NCBI GenBank assembly: GCA_013360215.1
Contig: JABWCP010000007.1
Location: forward strand, 62,001 to 126,000
Source of the DNA: a bacterium
Lineage (GTDB): Bacteria; CLD3; SB21
Direction of reading: 5' to 3'
Length of the DNA stretch: 64,000 nt
The stretch's first letter is position 1. Every line of letters starts with the position of its first letter. The notes below the pieces were generated by a model. The model saw nothing but the letters and a program-made list of their open reading frames with translations, did no database searches and was not told the origin of the DNA. This document shows, one piece after another, positions 9,570 to 19,379 of this stretch. Made by a program: the position numbers and the translations under genes.

Positions 9570-10547
9570 ATGAAAAAGACGACGATAGCGATAGTCAAAA
9601 AATTTCGCCGCTTTATTGTTTGGTGGATCGAATTTTTGGGTTGGTTATACAAAACGCCCGTGATGTATTATTTACAGCAACTGCAGCAACGTATTTTTGA
9701 TCGCCATAAACTTACAACCAATGCAGCGGCCATTTCTTTTTTCTTTTTATTATCCATTATCCCTTTGCTTTTTATTGTGCTTTCGATTATCGCGTCGTTT
9801 GTGCAATCGCCCGAAGAAGCGCAAGCCTATATTTCGGAAACCTTGACGAACCGGGTTCCCGACACGGCGCGTGATTTTGTGTTACAATTGATTCAGAAAA
9901 GCAATCTTACCGAATCCGTCACATCGATACTTGAGAATAAAGGCTGGATCAGCCTTGTCAGTATTGGTTCGCTACTTTGGACAAGCAGTGGTGCGTTTGC
10001 CGCGATCGAAGATGCAATGTCTACGATATTCGGTGTACGGGGCCGAAACTACTTTGTCAGTCGTTTAGTCGAAATGGGTATGGTCGTTCTCATCGGCTGC
10101 CTCTTTCTGCTTTCGAGCCTGATCAGCGGGATTATTCACTGGCTACAGGAAAATCATATCACTTTTTTTCAAATTGATTTTTCAAACCTACCGTACGTTT
10201 GGGATATTATTACAAACGCTTTGCCGTATGTGCTCATCGTGCTGACGTTTTATGTCACGTATAAAATTTTACCCAAAACAGAAATCTATGATCGTGCGGC
10301 GATGCTCGGTGCGCTGGTAGCGAGCGTGCTGCTGGAATTGACGCTTTATGGTTTTAGTTATTATGTGCAGAATTTTGCAAAATATAATGTGTTTTACGGA
10401 TCCGTTGCCGGTGTGGTGATTTCTGTTTTTACGATTTATTTGGCTTCCATTATTTTACTTGTCGGTGCGGAAATAACCGAAATTGCCAATACGCGTTTGG
10501 AGAACGAGCGCGAATTGGCGCAGACCATAAGAGAGTTTGAGTCATGA
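9570..10547 (+). CDS. YihY/BrkB family integral membrane protein
   Basis: 325 residues, polytopic, with about six hydrophobic helices. The N-terminal block TNAAAISFFFLLSIIPLLF is the family signature of YihY/BrkB proteins, once misnamed ribonuclease BN. A mid-protein segment (LLWTSSGAFAAIEDAMSTIF) and the C-terminal SVAGVVISVFTIYLASIILLVGAE are also diagnostic. The molecular function is not established. The gene overlaps the following kinase gene by 4 bases (ATGA), implying translational coupling and a possible membrane partner role for the kinase. Confidence 0.9.
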   Translation: MKKTTIAIVKKFRRFIVWWIEFLGWLYKTPVMYYLQQLQQRIFDRHKLTTNAAAISFFFLLSIIPLLFIVLSIIASFVQSPEEAQAYISETLTNRVPDTARDFVLQLIQKSNLTESVTSILENKGWISLVSIGSLLWTSSGAFAAIEDAMSTIFGVRGRNYFVSRLVEMGMVVLIGCLFLLSSLISGIIHWLQENHITFFQIDFSNLPYVWDIITNALPYVLIVLTFYVTYKILPKTEIYDRAAMLGALVASVLLELTLYGFSYYVQNFAKYNVFYGSVAGVVISVFTIYLASIILLVGAEITEIANTRLENERELAQTIREFES

Positions 10548-13500
10548 CTTCATCCTCCCTACCCGTACTTCATCCGCGTTACGATCTGACCGAAAAAATC
10601 GGTGAAGGCGGGATGGGTGTCGTCTATAGGGCGTGGGATAAAATCGATCGCTCGACATTGGTTATCAAACACGCGCCGGCGGCAACGATTAATGATACCT
10701 TGCATAATGCCTATCTGCGTGAATTTGAATGGATGTTTCGTGCACATCATCCCGGCATGATGAAGGCGTTGGCGTGGGAGAAATCCGAAGACGGAGGTTT
10801 CTTCTTTACGATGCAGCAGGCGGCCGGGACCGATCTATATCAAAAATTAAAAGATCGCAGATTTTGGACCCAAAAAAGATTCGATAGTTTTATCAGGCAA
10901 ATCGTTTCCGTTTTGTCCTATGTGCATGCGCACGGCATGGTGCACGGTGACATCAAGCCAGAGAACATCCTGATCGAATCGGCCGGCGACGATTGCAAGG
11001 TTACATTGATAGACTTTGGATTCATTCACCCCTGGTCCAATCCTCCCGTTTCACGTGATCATCAAGGTACGTTGGCTTATACGGCGCCGGAGATTCTCAA
11101 AAAGGAATCGTACGATCAACGCAGCGATGCGTATGCTCTGGGCGTGGTGTTGTATGAATTGGCCACAGGCATCAACCCATTTGCGGATGAAAACGTTGTT
11201 AATATCGTCGTGCATCATCTGCAAAAAAACATTACGCGCGTTGATTCGGATTTTGAATGGTGGTCGCAAGATTACGAAAAAATCATCGTTTCTCTCTTGG
11301 CTAAAGACCCGCGCCAACGGTATCCTCGTTTGGAAGATGCATTTAAGAAATTGATGGATCAAAATGTAGTATTGCCTCCGTTGTTGTGCCACCGTTTTGC
11401 CGAACCGCGGTCGGTATGGCCGGATCTTTCAGCGCAGCTTCAAACGGATCATCGTGCGCCCGTTGTTCTTCGTGCCGGTGAGGGGATGGGCGCGACCACC
11501 ATGCTGCGCGAACTCTATGTACGAGCGATACTTTCAGGATCTTCTGCACAGTATATACGCCTGGATCAAGCAGCCTCACTGTGGGAGGTACTTTCCGGTT
11601 TTGTTCCTCCATCGGTTTTGGAAATCCTGAGCGACACGGATCGTGCAATCGAAGAAATTTTGAAAACGATAGCGCCTAATGAAATTTATATTTTGGATCA
11701 AGTGCGTTTGGATGTACCCGGTGTGATGGATTTTCTATCGCGATTCACGTACACACTTTCCATGAAGTCGGGTTCTGTGATTCTATCAACGACCGAACTT
11801 CAAACTGAAATTTCTTTTCCTGCAAAAACATTCGTATTGAAAAACTTAGAATCCCAAGATGTAAAACATTTCTTGAGCACGTGGCTTTTTGACGAAGACG
11901 TTGATGAAAAGACTGTTTCGCGCATGACGACGTGGACAAACGGACATCCCGGCTTGTTATACGAAGCTACACGCGATCAGGTGGAAAAAAGACAACTGGT
12001 TTTTGAAGAACGTAGCTGGCGGTTGACGCCCACAGCTGAATGGAAACCATCTTCCGATTGGTCGGAAAAATGGGAAGCCAAAATCAAAATGTTAACCGAC
12101 GACGAAATTCGTCTTATCCGATGGATGGCTGTCGCAGACAATGAAATTCCGGTTTTAGCTTTGACCGCACTTATGGAAAGCATAGATGCCGACCAAAATA
12201 TACCGCGATTGGAATTATTAGGTTGGATTCGTCGTAAAGAGAATTCTGTTAAAATTGCTGCTCCGGGCCTTCGTACTTTTCTGATTCAAAAAGAGACCGA
12301 AGCGGAGCGCCGCGCTATGCATGATAAGCTTTTGTCATGGTACGAAAAAAATGCGGCGGATGCAGTACCGCAGTTGGCCTACCACGCATTTGAAGGGAAT
12401 AATCCGGAGAAGTCGGTTTCTTATAAACTGCAATGGGCCGAACGTGAGGCGTCGCGTTGGAATTATGCGGAAGCTTTGCGTCAATACGAAAATATTTTGC
12501 CATTGATCGCCGATGTGGAAAAACAAACTGAAATACTGTTTGCGATGGAGTTACTGGCGGATCAGTTGTCTGATCGTAAATTGCAAAACACGTTATTGTT
12601 ACAAATAGAAAAGCAAACCCACTCAGCTCATCCGCGTTTTGTGTCGTTTATCATACGTCGCGCATTGTATTTGGAGCGAATAGGTCAACCGGACGAAGGC
12701 GTGTTGTTTTGTCAAAAACATTTGGAATCTGACGTCATACAGACCAAAAAAGACAGAGCAAGAATCCGCCGGCAAATCGGAAAATATAAATATCAGAAAA
12801 CATTATTTACAGAGGCGCGTTCGGATTTTGAAGAAGCGGCACACATGGCCGGTGAAACGGATGATATAACACTGCAGATGGAATGTCAGAATAGCCTTGG
12901 TACGGTATATGGTTCGCTCGGCGAATATGCACTTGCAGAGAAAGCGTTTCGTGAAGTATTGCGTCTGGCGCGTAAAACGGAAGCGATGGCTTCGGAAGTA
13001 TCGGCTTTATTTAATCTGGGTCAAATAGCGTTTCGGTGCGGTGCGTTGCTGCAAGCTTTGACATGGTACGATGAAGCGGCTAACCTTTTATCACTCCATC
13101 CGAATAACAGTCAGCTGCTCCGTCTATATCTTTATCGTGCCTCTGCCCGAATACGTTTGCGGCAATTTGAAATGGCTTTTGAAGAATTACAAAGCGCTAC
13201 GGCAAAAGCGATGACTTTAAATGATCGCATCGCTTTGCAACGTATCCTGCAGTCTAAAGGTGTTATTTATCGGAATGTAGGTTTGTACGAAATCGCTCAA
13301 AGCGAATTACTTCAGGCGATTGAGGTAGGCCAAAACACGAACCCGCTTAACACGCATATTGTCAAACTTGAATACAGTCATGTACTATTTGAGCTTGGAA
13401 ATCGTGCGGAAGCACATCGTTATTGCAAAGAGGCGATTTTGTTTTTTGAGGAAAAGAAGGAAGATGTGTGGTTATGTTATGCGCAAAGTGTAAACCTGAT

Positions 13501-15415
13501 TCTCCATGAATACGATTATTCCGGCGACGAAACATGGTTGCAACTGGATGCATTATCTTCCAAAATTCAGGATCATTCCGTCCGATTATTTGCCCAGCAT
13601 GTTATTGCACAAAGCTTGGTTAAGAAAGGCAATTACGACGAAGCGCTCATTCGCCTTCAAAAAATCGTTGCAGAGATCGAGGGTCAGCATCAATACGACT
13701 ATTCCGAATCGCCAATTCATTGGCTGCATTATCGAATTCTCAGAGCGTTGCACAAACCCCGGTATGAATTGGCTAAGGCTATGGACAACGCGTATCGGAC
13801 GATGCAGGCAGACTTGGACAGGCTGCATAATCCCGCATGGCGCACGGCATATGAGAATATATCGCTGCATTCGACCATCCGAGCCGCGTACGAAGATTTC
13901 TTCAAAGAAGAACGGGAAACGGATATTCGGTCATTTCAGCAGCTGTACGAAATCACGCGCGATATCAACAGTATCCTGGATCCGGAGAAACTCTTTGAAA
14001 AAATCATGGACGGCGCATTGCTCAACGCCCGTGCGGATCGCGGATTGATTTTATTGCGTAACGAAGAAACCGGCGGGTTTGACGTACGTGTCGCCCGCAA
14101 TGTGGATTCGGATTCGATGGCCGATCTGACGACGATCAGTCAAAGTATCGTGGACGAAGTATATGCCTCCGGCGCATCCATGGTCACGTCGGATGCGAAT
14201 TCCGATATGCGGTTCAAAGAACGAAAAAGTATTGTAGCTTATCAGATTCGCTCCATTTTATGCGTACCGCTCAAGTTGCGCGACCATATTATCGGTGCGG
14301 TGTATGTGGATAAACGTTTTGACACGCATTACTTCAATTCCGCCGACCTTAAGTTTATGGAGGCGTTTGCTCATTTAGCGGCGATCGCGATCGCCAACGC
14401 GCAGGATTATGAAAAGGTGCAGTCCGAAAACGATTCGCTGGTACACGAAAACCTGGATTTGCGCAAAGCGGTCGAAGAACGATTTACGCGATTTAATATT
14501 ATCGGAAAAAGTAAAGCGGTGGATCAGATATACCGCATGATCGAGCATGCAGCTAAAACGGATGCACCGGTACTGATCACGGGCGAAAGCGGTACGGGCA
14601 AAGAATTGGTTGCCCGGGCCGTTCATCATCAAAGTCTGCGTCGTCGTAATAAGTTTGTGGCCGTAGATTGCGGTGCTGTGACGGAATCGCTTTTGGAGAG
14701 CGAGCTTTTTGGTTATAAAAAAGGCGCGTTTACCGGCGCGTTTACCGACAAAAAAGGATTGTTTGAAGAAGCCGACGGCGGGACTATTTTTCTTGATGAA
14801 ATTACTAATACAACCTTGTCGTTTCAAAGCCGGTTACTGCGCGTTTTACAGGAGCAGGAAATTCGCCGCGTGGGTGATACGATCCCTCGTAAAATAGACG
14901 TACGCGTCGTTGCTGCCACAAACAAAGATGTACGTCAACTGATCACGGACGGTCAATTTCGGGAGGATTTGTTTTTCCGAATTTCTGTCATTCCGGTATT
15001 TTTGGCACCCCTGCGTGAGCGTCGCGAAGACATTCCGCTTCTGATTAAGTATTTTGTCGAGAAATACACGCAGCCGGGGCGTATGATGGAAGGTCTTTTC
15101 GGTGATGCACTACAGATTTTGACGGATCATGATTGGCCGGGCAATATTCGCGAATTGGAAAATACCGTACAGCGGTTGATGATTTTTTCGGGTAAATCTA
15201 AACTTGGTCCATCGGATGTTCGAAAAGCAATGCAACCCTCAGCCGCGCCGTTGAAGTCATTGGAAGATTTTGAAAAAAATTTATTCGAATCCGAACGAAA
15301 ATATTTCGAACGGGTTTTGGAACACGTCGGCGGCAACAAATCCAAAGCCGCCGAATGGCTTGGTATCAAACGAACGACACTCAATGATCGGTTGAAAAAA
15401 TTAGGCATTTCATAA
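10544..15415 (+). CDS. Giant fusion: Ser/Thr protein kinase - NTPase-like - TPR - GAF - sigma-54 activator (AAA+) - Fis HTH
   Basis: 1623 residues. Domain order: (1) Hanks-type kinase, residues about 8-275, with glycine loop GEGGMGVVY, Lys in VIKHA, catalytic loop HGDIKPEN (non-RD), DFG and APE, so it looks active; (2) a STAND/ORC-like NTPase region from about 300 whose P-loop GEGMGATT lacks the usual Lys; (3) TPR-like helical repeats, about 620-1120; (4) a GAF domain, about 1130-1290; (5) a sigma-54-interacting AAA+ domain, about 1315-1545, with Walker A GESGTGKE and the loop GAFTGA near 1394 needed to contact sigma-54; (6) a Fis-type helix-turn-helix ending at the C-terminus. It should sense signals through TPR/GAF, phosphorylate, and activate sigma-54 promoters. 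It is coupled to YihY (4-base overlap) and followed after 13 bases by an AAA+ ATPase. Confidence 0.92.
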   Translation: MTSSSLPVLHPRYDLTEKIGEGGMGVVYRAWDKIDRSTLVIKHAPAATINDTLHNAYLREFEWMFRAHHPGMMKALAWEKSEDGGFFFTMQQAAGTDLYQKLKDRRFWTQKRFDSFIRQIVSVLSYVHAHGMVHGDIKPENILIESAGDDCKVTLIDFGFIHPWSNPPVSRDHQGTLAYTAPEILKKESYDQRSDAYALGVVLYELATGINPFADENVVNIVVHHLQKNITRVDSDFEWWSQDYEKIIVSLLAKDPRQRYPRLEDAFKKLMDQNVVLPPLLCHRFAEPRSVWPDLSAQLQTDHRAPVVLRAGEGMGATTMLRELYVRAILSGSSAQYIRLDQAASLWEVLSGFVPPSVLEILSDTDRAIEEILKTIAPNEIYILDQVRLDVPGVMDFLSRFTYTLSMKSGSVILSTTELQTEISFPAKTFVLKNLESQDVKHFLSTWLFDEDVDEKTVSRMTTWTNGHPGLLYEATRDQVEKRQLVFEERSWRLTPTAEWKPSSDWSEKWEAKIKMLTDDEIRLIRWMAVADNEIPVLALTALMESIDADQNIPRLELLGWIRRKENSVKIAAPGLRTFLIQKETEAERRAMHDKLLSWYEKNAADAVPQLAYHAFEGNNPEKSVSYKLQWAEREASRWNYAEALRQYENILPLIADVEKQTEILFAMELLADQLSDRKLQNTLLLQIEKQTHSAHPRFVSFIIRRALYLERIGQPDEGVLFCQKHLESDVIQTKKDRARIRRQIGKYKYQKTLFTEARSDFEEAAHMAGETDDITLQMECQNSLGTVYGSLGEYALAEKAFREVLRLARKTEAMASEVSALFNLGQIAFRCGALLQALTWYDEAANLLSLHPNNSQLLRLYLYRASARIRLRQFEMAFEELQSATAKAMTLNDRIALQRILQSKGVIYRNVGLYEIAQSELLQAIEVGQNTNPLNTHIVKLEYSHVLFELGNRAEAHRYCKEAILFFEEKKEDVWLCYAQSVNLILHEYDYSGDETWLQLDALSSKIQDHSVRLFAQHVIAQSLVKKGNYDEALIRLQKIVAEIEGQHQYDYSESPIHWLHYRILRALHKPRYELAKAMDNAYRTMQADLDRLHNPAWRTAYENISLHSTIRAAYEDFFKEERETDIRSFQQLYEITRDINSILDPEKLFEKIMDGALLNARADRGLILLRNEETGGFDVRVARNVDSDSMADLTTISQSIVDEVYASGASMVTSDANSDMRFKERKSIVAYQIRSILCVPLKLRDHIIGAVYVDKRFDTHYFNSADLKFMEAFAHLAAIAIANAQDYEKVQSENDSLVHENLDLRKAVEERFTRFNIIGKSKAVDQIYRMIEHAAKTDAPVLITGESGTGKELVARAVHHQSLRRRNKFVAVDCGAVTESLLESELFGYKKGAFTGAFTDKKGLFEEADGGTIFLDEITNTTLSFQSRLLRVLQEQEIRRVGDTIPRKIDVRVVAATNKDVRQLITDGQFREDLFFRISVIPVFLAPLRERREDIPLLIKYFVEKYTQPGRMMEGLFGDALQILTDHDWPGNIRELENTVQRLMIFSGKSKLGPSDVRKAMQPSAAPLKSLEDFEKNLFESERKYFERVLEHVGGNKSKAAEWLGIKRTTLNDRLKKLGIS

Positions 15416-15428
15416 AACAAGAGGATAC

Positions 15429-17153
15429 ATGAATTCAACCAGCTGGCCGGTATGGGCGCAAGATATGGCCCGAAAAATCCAATCGAAAACGACATCGCAA
15501 TTTATTTTGTACAATAATGTGCGGGATCTGATGGCTTTAGAAAATCCAAAATTTCCGGGTCAAATGGATTACGTCGCTGTCGGTGATTTTTTAGCCGGGT
15601 CGGTGTTTAAAGAACGCAACACGGTTTTGTTTTACGATATTTCAAAAGGCGTGTACTTTCTTGACAGTTCGATGCAGGCCGAATTTTTTAAAACCATGCA
15701 GATCACGCAGCAGGATCTGATGAAACTGCCGAGTTACGCGCTCAAGGCCATTGAAATATATATCCGCCTCAGTGTGGAAAAAAAACGTTCGGTAGCCGTG
15801 ATCATTGATCACGCGGAAACGGTGATCCCTGCGACACTGACATCGGCCATGTCACTCGAAGATCGAAAATGTTTAGTGATGTTACGCAAATGGGCTAACG
15901 ATCCCAGTTACATCAAAAATAATATTTCGATCGTATTGATTACCGATACGCTCAACGATCTCAATAATCGCCTTGTACGCAATACGTCCACGGATAAAGT
16001 AGAAGTGGCATACCCCGACGAATCCGAGCGTATTCATTATATCCGTTATTTTATTGATGAAGAGATACGCGAGAAAGCGCCGAGGCTTTTTGCCGACTAT
16101 GCGTCCGTTACACCGGAGCAAATCGCGCATACGATGGCCGGTCTTAACCGTCGGCAACTCAAAATTTTATTGGCTTACGCACGGGAAAATAACAAACGTA
16201 TTGATTTTGCCTATCTCGTGGCGATGAAAAAGGAAATCATCGAAGAAGAATGTTTCGGCATGCTCGAGATCATCGAGCCGCGCCATGATCTGAACGCGGT
16301 CGTAGGTTATGACGCGATCAAAAGCAAACTTCGCAACCTGGCTGCCGCCATCAAAATGGGTAAATTTGATGCCGTACCGATGGGTTATCTGGTAAGTGGT
16401 CCGGTGGGCACGGGAAAAACATTTATCGTGTTATCCTTTGTCGGTGAGATCGGCATTCCATGTGTCAAATTTCTCAATTTTCGAGAGCAGTGGCAGGGGG
16501 TGACGGAAGCGAATCTGGAAAAAATACTCAATCTGCTTCGGGCTATGTGGCCGATCGGTGTGATCATTGATGAAGCGGATGCGTTTCTCGGAGACCGGGA
16601 TCAGCAGGGCGACAGCGGTACGAGCAATCGGATTTTTGCGCAACTAGCCAGCTTTATGGGGGATACGTCATACCGCGGCAAAGTCATTTGGTTTTTGATC
16701 ACATGTCGCCCGGATCTATTACCGATTGACATGAAGCGGCAAGGTCGTGCGGAAGAACATATCAGCGTGTTTTATCCGGAAACATCAGAGGAAAAAGAAT
16801 TATTGTTCCGTTCGATGACCCGGCGGCTGAATGCAAAAATCGATGAAAGCATACATTTGAAAGATGTGTTTGATATCCATCAGACGGTATCCGGTGCCGA
16901 TATGGAGGCACTGGTGACACGTGCCAAACTTCAGCAAGCCATAGTCGGTGCCGATACGGTTACGGTAGAAATGCTGCGTTCGATTTTTCAGGATTTTATT
17001 CCCACGAACGATCCGGAAAGTGTTGAATTGCAAAACCTGGCCGCCGTGATTGAGTGCACCAGCAAAAGCTTGCTGCCGCAGAAATATGCAACCATGGATC
17101 GCAGCGAAATCCGCAGAAAATTTGACGAACTGCTCAAACGGTACAATCAATAA
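15429..17153 (+). CDS. Ycf46-like AAA+ ATPase with degenerate N-terminal ATPase half
   Basis: 574 residues. The C-terminal half is a classical AAA+ module: Walker A GPVGTGKT near residue 321, Walker B VIIDEADAF near 378, and an arginine-finger-like KRQGR near 435. The N-terminal half (about 10-250) has an AAA-like layout (YNNVRDLM; strand AVIIDHAETV) but no P-loop, as in Ycf46-type proteins. The AAGAGGA ribosome site sits just before the ATG, 13 bases after the kinase fusion, so they are surely co-transcribed. It may remodel a partner of that regulator; this role is inferred from position only. It is convergent with the peroxidase at 17185. Confidence 0.85.
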   Translation: MNSTSWPVWAQDMARKIQSKTTSQFILYNNVRDLMALENPKFPGQMDYVAVGDFLAGSVFKERNTVLFYDISKGVYFLDSSMQAEFFKTMQITQQDLMKLPSYALKAIEIYIRLSVEKKRSVAVIIDHAETVIPATLTSAMSLEDRKCLVMLRKWANDPSYIKNNISIVLITDTLNDLNNRLVRNTSTDKVEVAYPDESERIHYIRYFIDEEIREKAPRLFADYASVTPEQIAHTMAGLNRRQLKILLAYARENNKRIDFAYLVAMKKEIIEEECFGMLEIIEPRHDLNAVVGYDAIKSKLRNLAAAIKMGKFDAVPMGYLVSGPVGTGKTFIVLSFVGEIGIPCVKFLNFREQWQGVTEANLEKILNLLRAMWPIGVIIDEADAFLGDRDQQGDSGTSNRIFAQLASFMGDTSYRGKVIWFLITCRPDLLPIDMKRQGRAEEHISVFYPETSEEKELLFRSMTRRLNAKIDESIHLKDVFDIHQTVSGADMEALVTRAKLQQAIVGADTVTVEMLRSIFQDFIPTNDPESVELQNLAAVIECTSKSLLPQKYATMDRSEIRRKFDELLKRYNQ

Positions 17154-17184
17154 ATTTTCATTTTCCGATCTTATGTAAAAAACA

Positions 17185-18411
17185 TTACGGCTGCGTTCCA
17201 AAGGGATCGCTCCAACGGGCATCGGTATATACCTGTGTGCCGGATAATGTTTTCAGAAAAGCGATGACGGCGTTGACTTCAGCGGAGGTCAGGTTGAGTT
17301 TCTGGCCAAATCCGTTGGGTTTTAATCGAGGATCAAGGAGTGTATTATTGGCGCCAACTGTGATCGTTCCATAATGCCCGATAGCCGCTTGCAGCGTCGT
17401 GATCACACCGGTGTGCATCATCGGTGTATGGGGTTCGCCGTCCGGCCCGGTCAGATCACGCAGTGAGGGTGCACGGGTATTGGTCACATCAAACCCGTCG
17501 GCATTGAGCTTCCCGATAATGGCGTTGTTTCCACTGTTGGGATCAATGTCAAATTCCGGTGCTCTATGACACCCCGCACAACCGAGCCCGCCGCTCGTGC
17601 GCTCTCCGGAGGCATTAAAAACAGGCGGTGTGATAAAAAGTGTTTTGCCCTGATTTTCCTGCGTTGTAAAATTGGGAAAATTATCCAGATCGGAAGCCAC
17701 CTGCGCGCGTCCTGCATCGTAACGCGTATCAAAAGATTGGATGCTGCGAATAAATTGCCCCATACATTCCTGCAAACATGCTTCCGTTATAGTTTCGTCG
17801 CCATAGGCCATATCAAACAATTCACGATAATAATCTATCGCCGATAATTTAATTAATAATGAATCAAAGCCTGGTCGATCGCTTTCACCGCTGAAACCCA
17901 TTTCTGCATGATCTTTGATCGGCCGTGTTGTTTGATCCTCAAGGCTGACCGCTCGTTCATCCCAAAAAAAACGGGTTTCGGATGCGAAACGTGAATTGAC
18001 CAAACGCATGGAATGCCGGCCTGTCAGTCCGCCCTGAACACCGCGACTGGCGAGTGCCGTATCACCGAAAGCGAGCGACTGATGATGGCAGCCGGCGCAG
18101 GAAATCGAATTATCAAAACTGAGATTTTTATCGTAAAAAAGCACCCTGCCCACGGTTGCCTTTTCATTGGTAATTGTGTTGAGGCCGGTGTTGTCTTTGG
18201 TAATATAGGTAGGAATCGCTTGGTCTTCATAATTGGCCAGATTCTTTACATCAATTTGCTGACCGAATTTCGCCGCAATGGCCGGGTAAGATTTGGATAA
18301 TGTCGTTTCATCAGAATTACCGCATTGGCAAAAACTAAATGACAAAAGTCCCCAGCTGATCCATTGTATTCCGCGAGCGATTTGTTTTTTCATATTAATC
18401 TTTTTTATCAT
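17185..18411 (-). CDS. Dihaem cytochrome c peroxidase family protein (MauG/CcpA type), lipoprotein
   Basis: 408 residues from the ATG at 18411, chosen because GAAGG lies 7 bases upstream; an upstream ATG at 18429 lacks this. The signal peptide ends in a lipobox-like FSFC. Two c-type haem motifs CAGCH are visible, one in the N-terminal domain (ISCAGCHHQ) and one in the second (LGCAGCHRAP), the layout of bacterial dihaem peroxidases that reduce H2O2 in the periplasm. Other family marks: GQFIRSI and the TRAPSLRDLT segment before a distal His/Met region (PMMHTGVITTL). It is convergent with the AAA+ gene. The true substrate may not be peroxide. Confidence 0.9.
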   Translation of the reverse strand: MIKKINMKKQIARGIQWISWGLLSFSFCQCGNSDETTLSKSYPAIAAKFGQQIDVKNLANYEDQAIPTYITKDNTGLNTITNEKATVGRVLFYDKNLSFDNSISCAGCHHQSLAFGDTALASRGVQGGLTGRHSMRLVNSRFASETRFFWDERAVSLEDQTTRPIKDHAEMGFSGESDRPGFDSLLIKLSAIDYYRELFDMAYGDETITEACLQECMGQFIRSIQSFDTRYDAGRAQVASDLDNFPNFTTQENQGKTLFITPPVFNASGERTSGGLGCAGCHRAPEFDIDPNSGNNAIIGKLNADGFDVTNTRAPSLRDLTGPDGEPHTPMMHTGVITTLQAAIGHYGTITVGANNTLLDPRLKPNGFGQKLNLTSAEVNAVIAFLKTLSGTQVYTDARWSDPFGTQP

Positions 18412-18458
18412 GGCATGGCCTTCAAACAAGCGATGCGCATAATTTTTTTTATATGGTT

Positions 18459-19379
18459 TTATTCTTCGACGAAGTATGGAATTAAGATCATAAACGAATC
18501 GTAAGGTTTATTGATGTTAATACTGAGCGAAGACGGTGTCATAAAGTCAATTACAAGCTGGTTAAAACCGACTTTATGTGTTGGTTTTAGAGTTATAGTT
18601 CGTTCGTAACGACCGCCTAAGAACGCATTCATATTAAAACGCGCACGTTCACGTGTTTTATTTTGACCGTTAAGCACCGAACCCATCGGACGATCCAGTA
18701 AATTGGATTTATTGAATGCGCGCACGGTAACGCTGATCGAGTCGCCGCGTTTGACGCTAAACGGGCGACGTGTGTAGAATATAAAATCAGTGGCATTGCC
18801 GATCACGATGGTGTCATTGGCCGTTCTAATAATAAGCGAATCCATTTCTAATTTTGAGTTCTCTGAATAACCGAAGGCGCCGGAAATGCTGGTGTGAACC
18901 CATTTGTTATCGCGTTTGGCAAAAGTAATAACACGGTTCAGAGAATGTTCGAGGGGTTTACTGACCTGCACCTCATTGGAATCCCGGATATTCAGATAAC
19001 CTTTCAACGTATGGGTAACCGCTACAGCGACGGTGGTGTCAAAATCTTCAGGGAAAAATTGGAATGTACGTTCGATACTTTCGATCTTACGCCCGAAACG
19101 CGGAAGCAAAGCAGCCAAAATACTTTCCGAAGCAGCATTCTTTTGTGGTGCTGATATTTCCGATGAATCGTTGACTACATCTACACCGTAGGCCAATTGT
19201 TCGTCCTCTTTGATGATTTGTTTGATTTCATCCTGGACGGTATCTGTAAAATCGTCTCCACTAATGCTGCATCCGCCTAAAAACAACAGCAAAAGCAGTA
19301 TCAGTACGGATAATCCAGAGATTTGCAGAATCTCACTGCGTAAATTTAAATTGGTAGTAGAATAATCTTCTTGTTTCAT
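18459..19379 (-). CDS. Lipoprotein of unknown function
   Basis: 306 residues starting at the ATG at 19379, which has a strong GGAGGTG site upstream. A cytoplasmic n-region of about 20 residues is followed by a Leu-rich helix and lipobox LGGC. The mature part has an acidic segment (DEIKQIIKEDEQ) and then beta-rich sequence without a family I recognise; the middle (VAVTHTLKGYLNIRD) and the C-terminal half look like two beta-sandwich domains. It precedes the peroxidase in the same direction with a 47-base gap, so the two may form an operon. Confidence 0.7.
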   Translation of the reverse strand: MKQEDYSTTNLNLRSEILQISGLSVLILLLLLFLGGCSISGDDFTDTVQDEIKQIIKEDEQLAYGVDVVNDSSEISAPQKNAASESILAALLPRFGRKIESIERTFQFFPEDFDTTVAVAVTHTLKGYLNIRDSNEVQVSKPLEHSLNRVITFAKRDNKWVHTSISGAFGYSENSKLEMDSLIIRTANDTIVIGNATDFIFYTRRPFSVKRGDSISVTVRAFNKSNLLDRPMGSVLNGQNKTRERARFNMNAFLGGRYERTITLKPTHKVGFNQLVIDFMTPSSLSININKPYDSFMILIPYFVEE

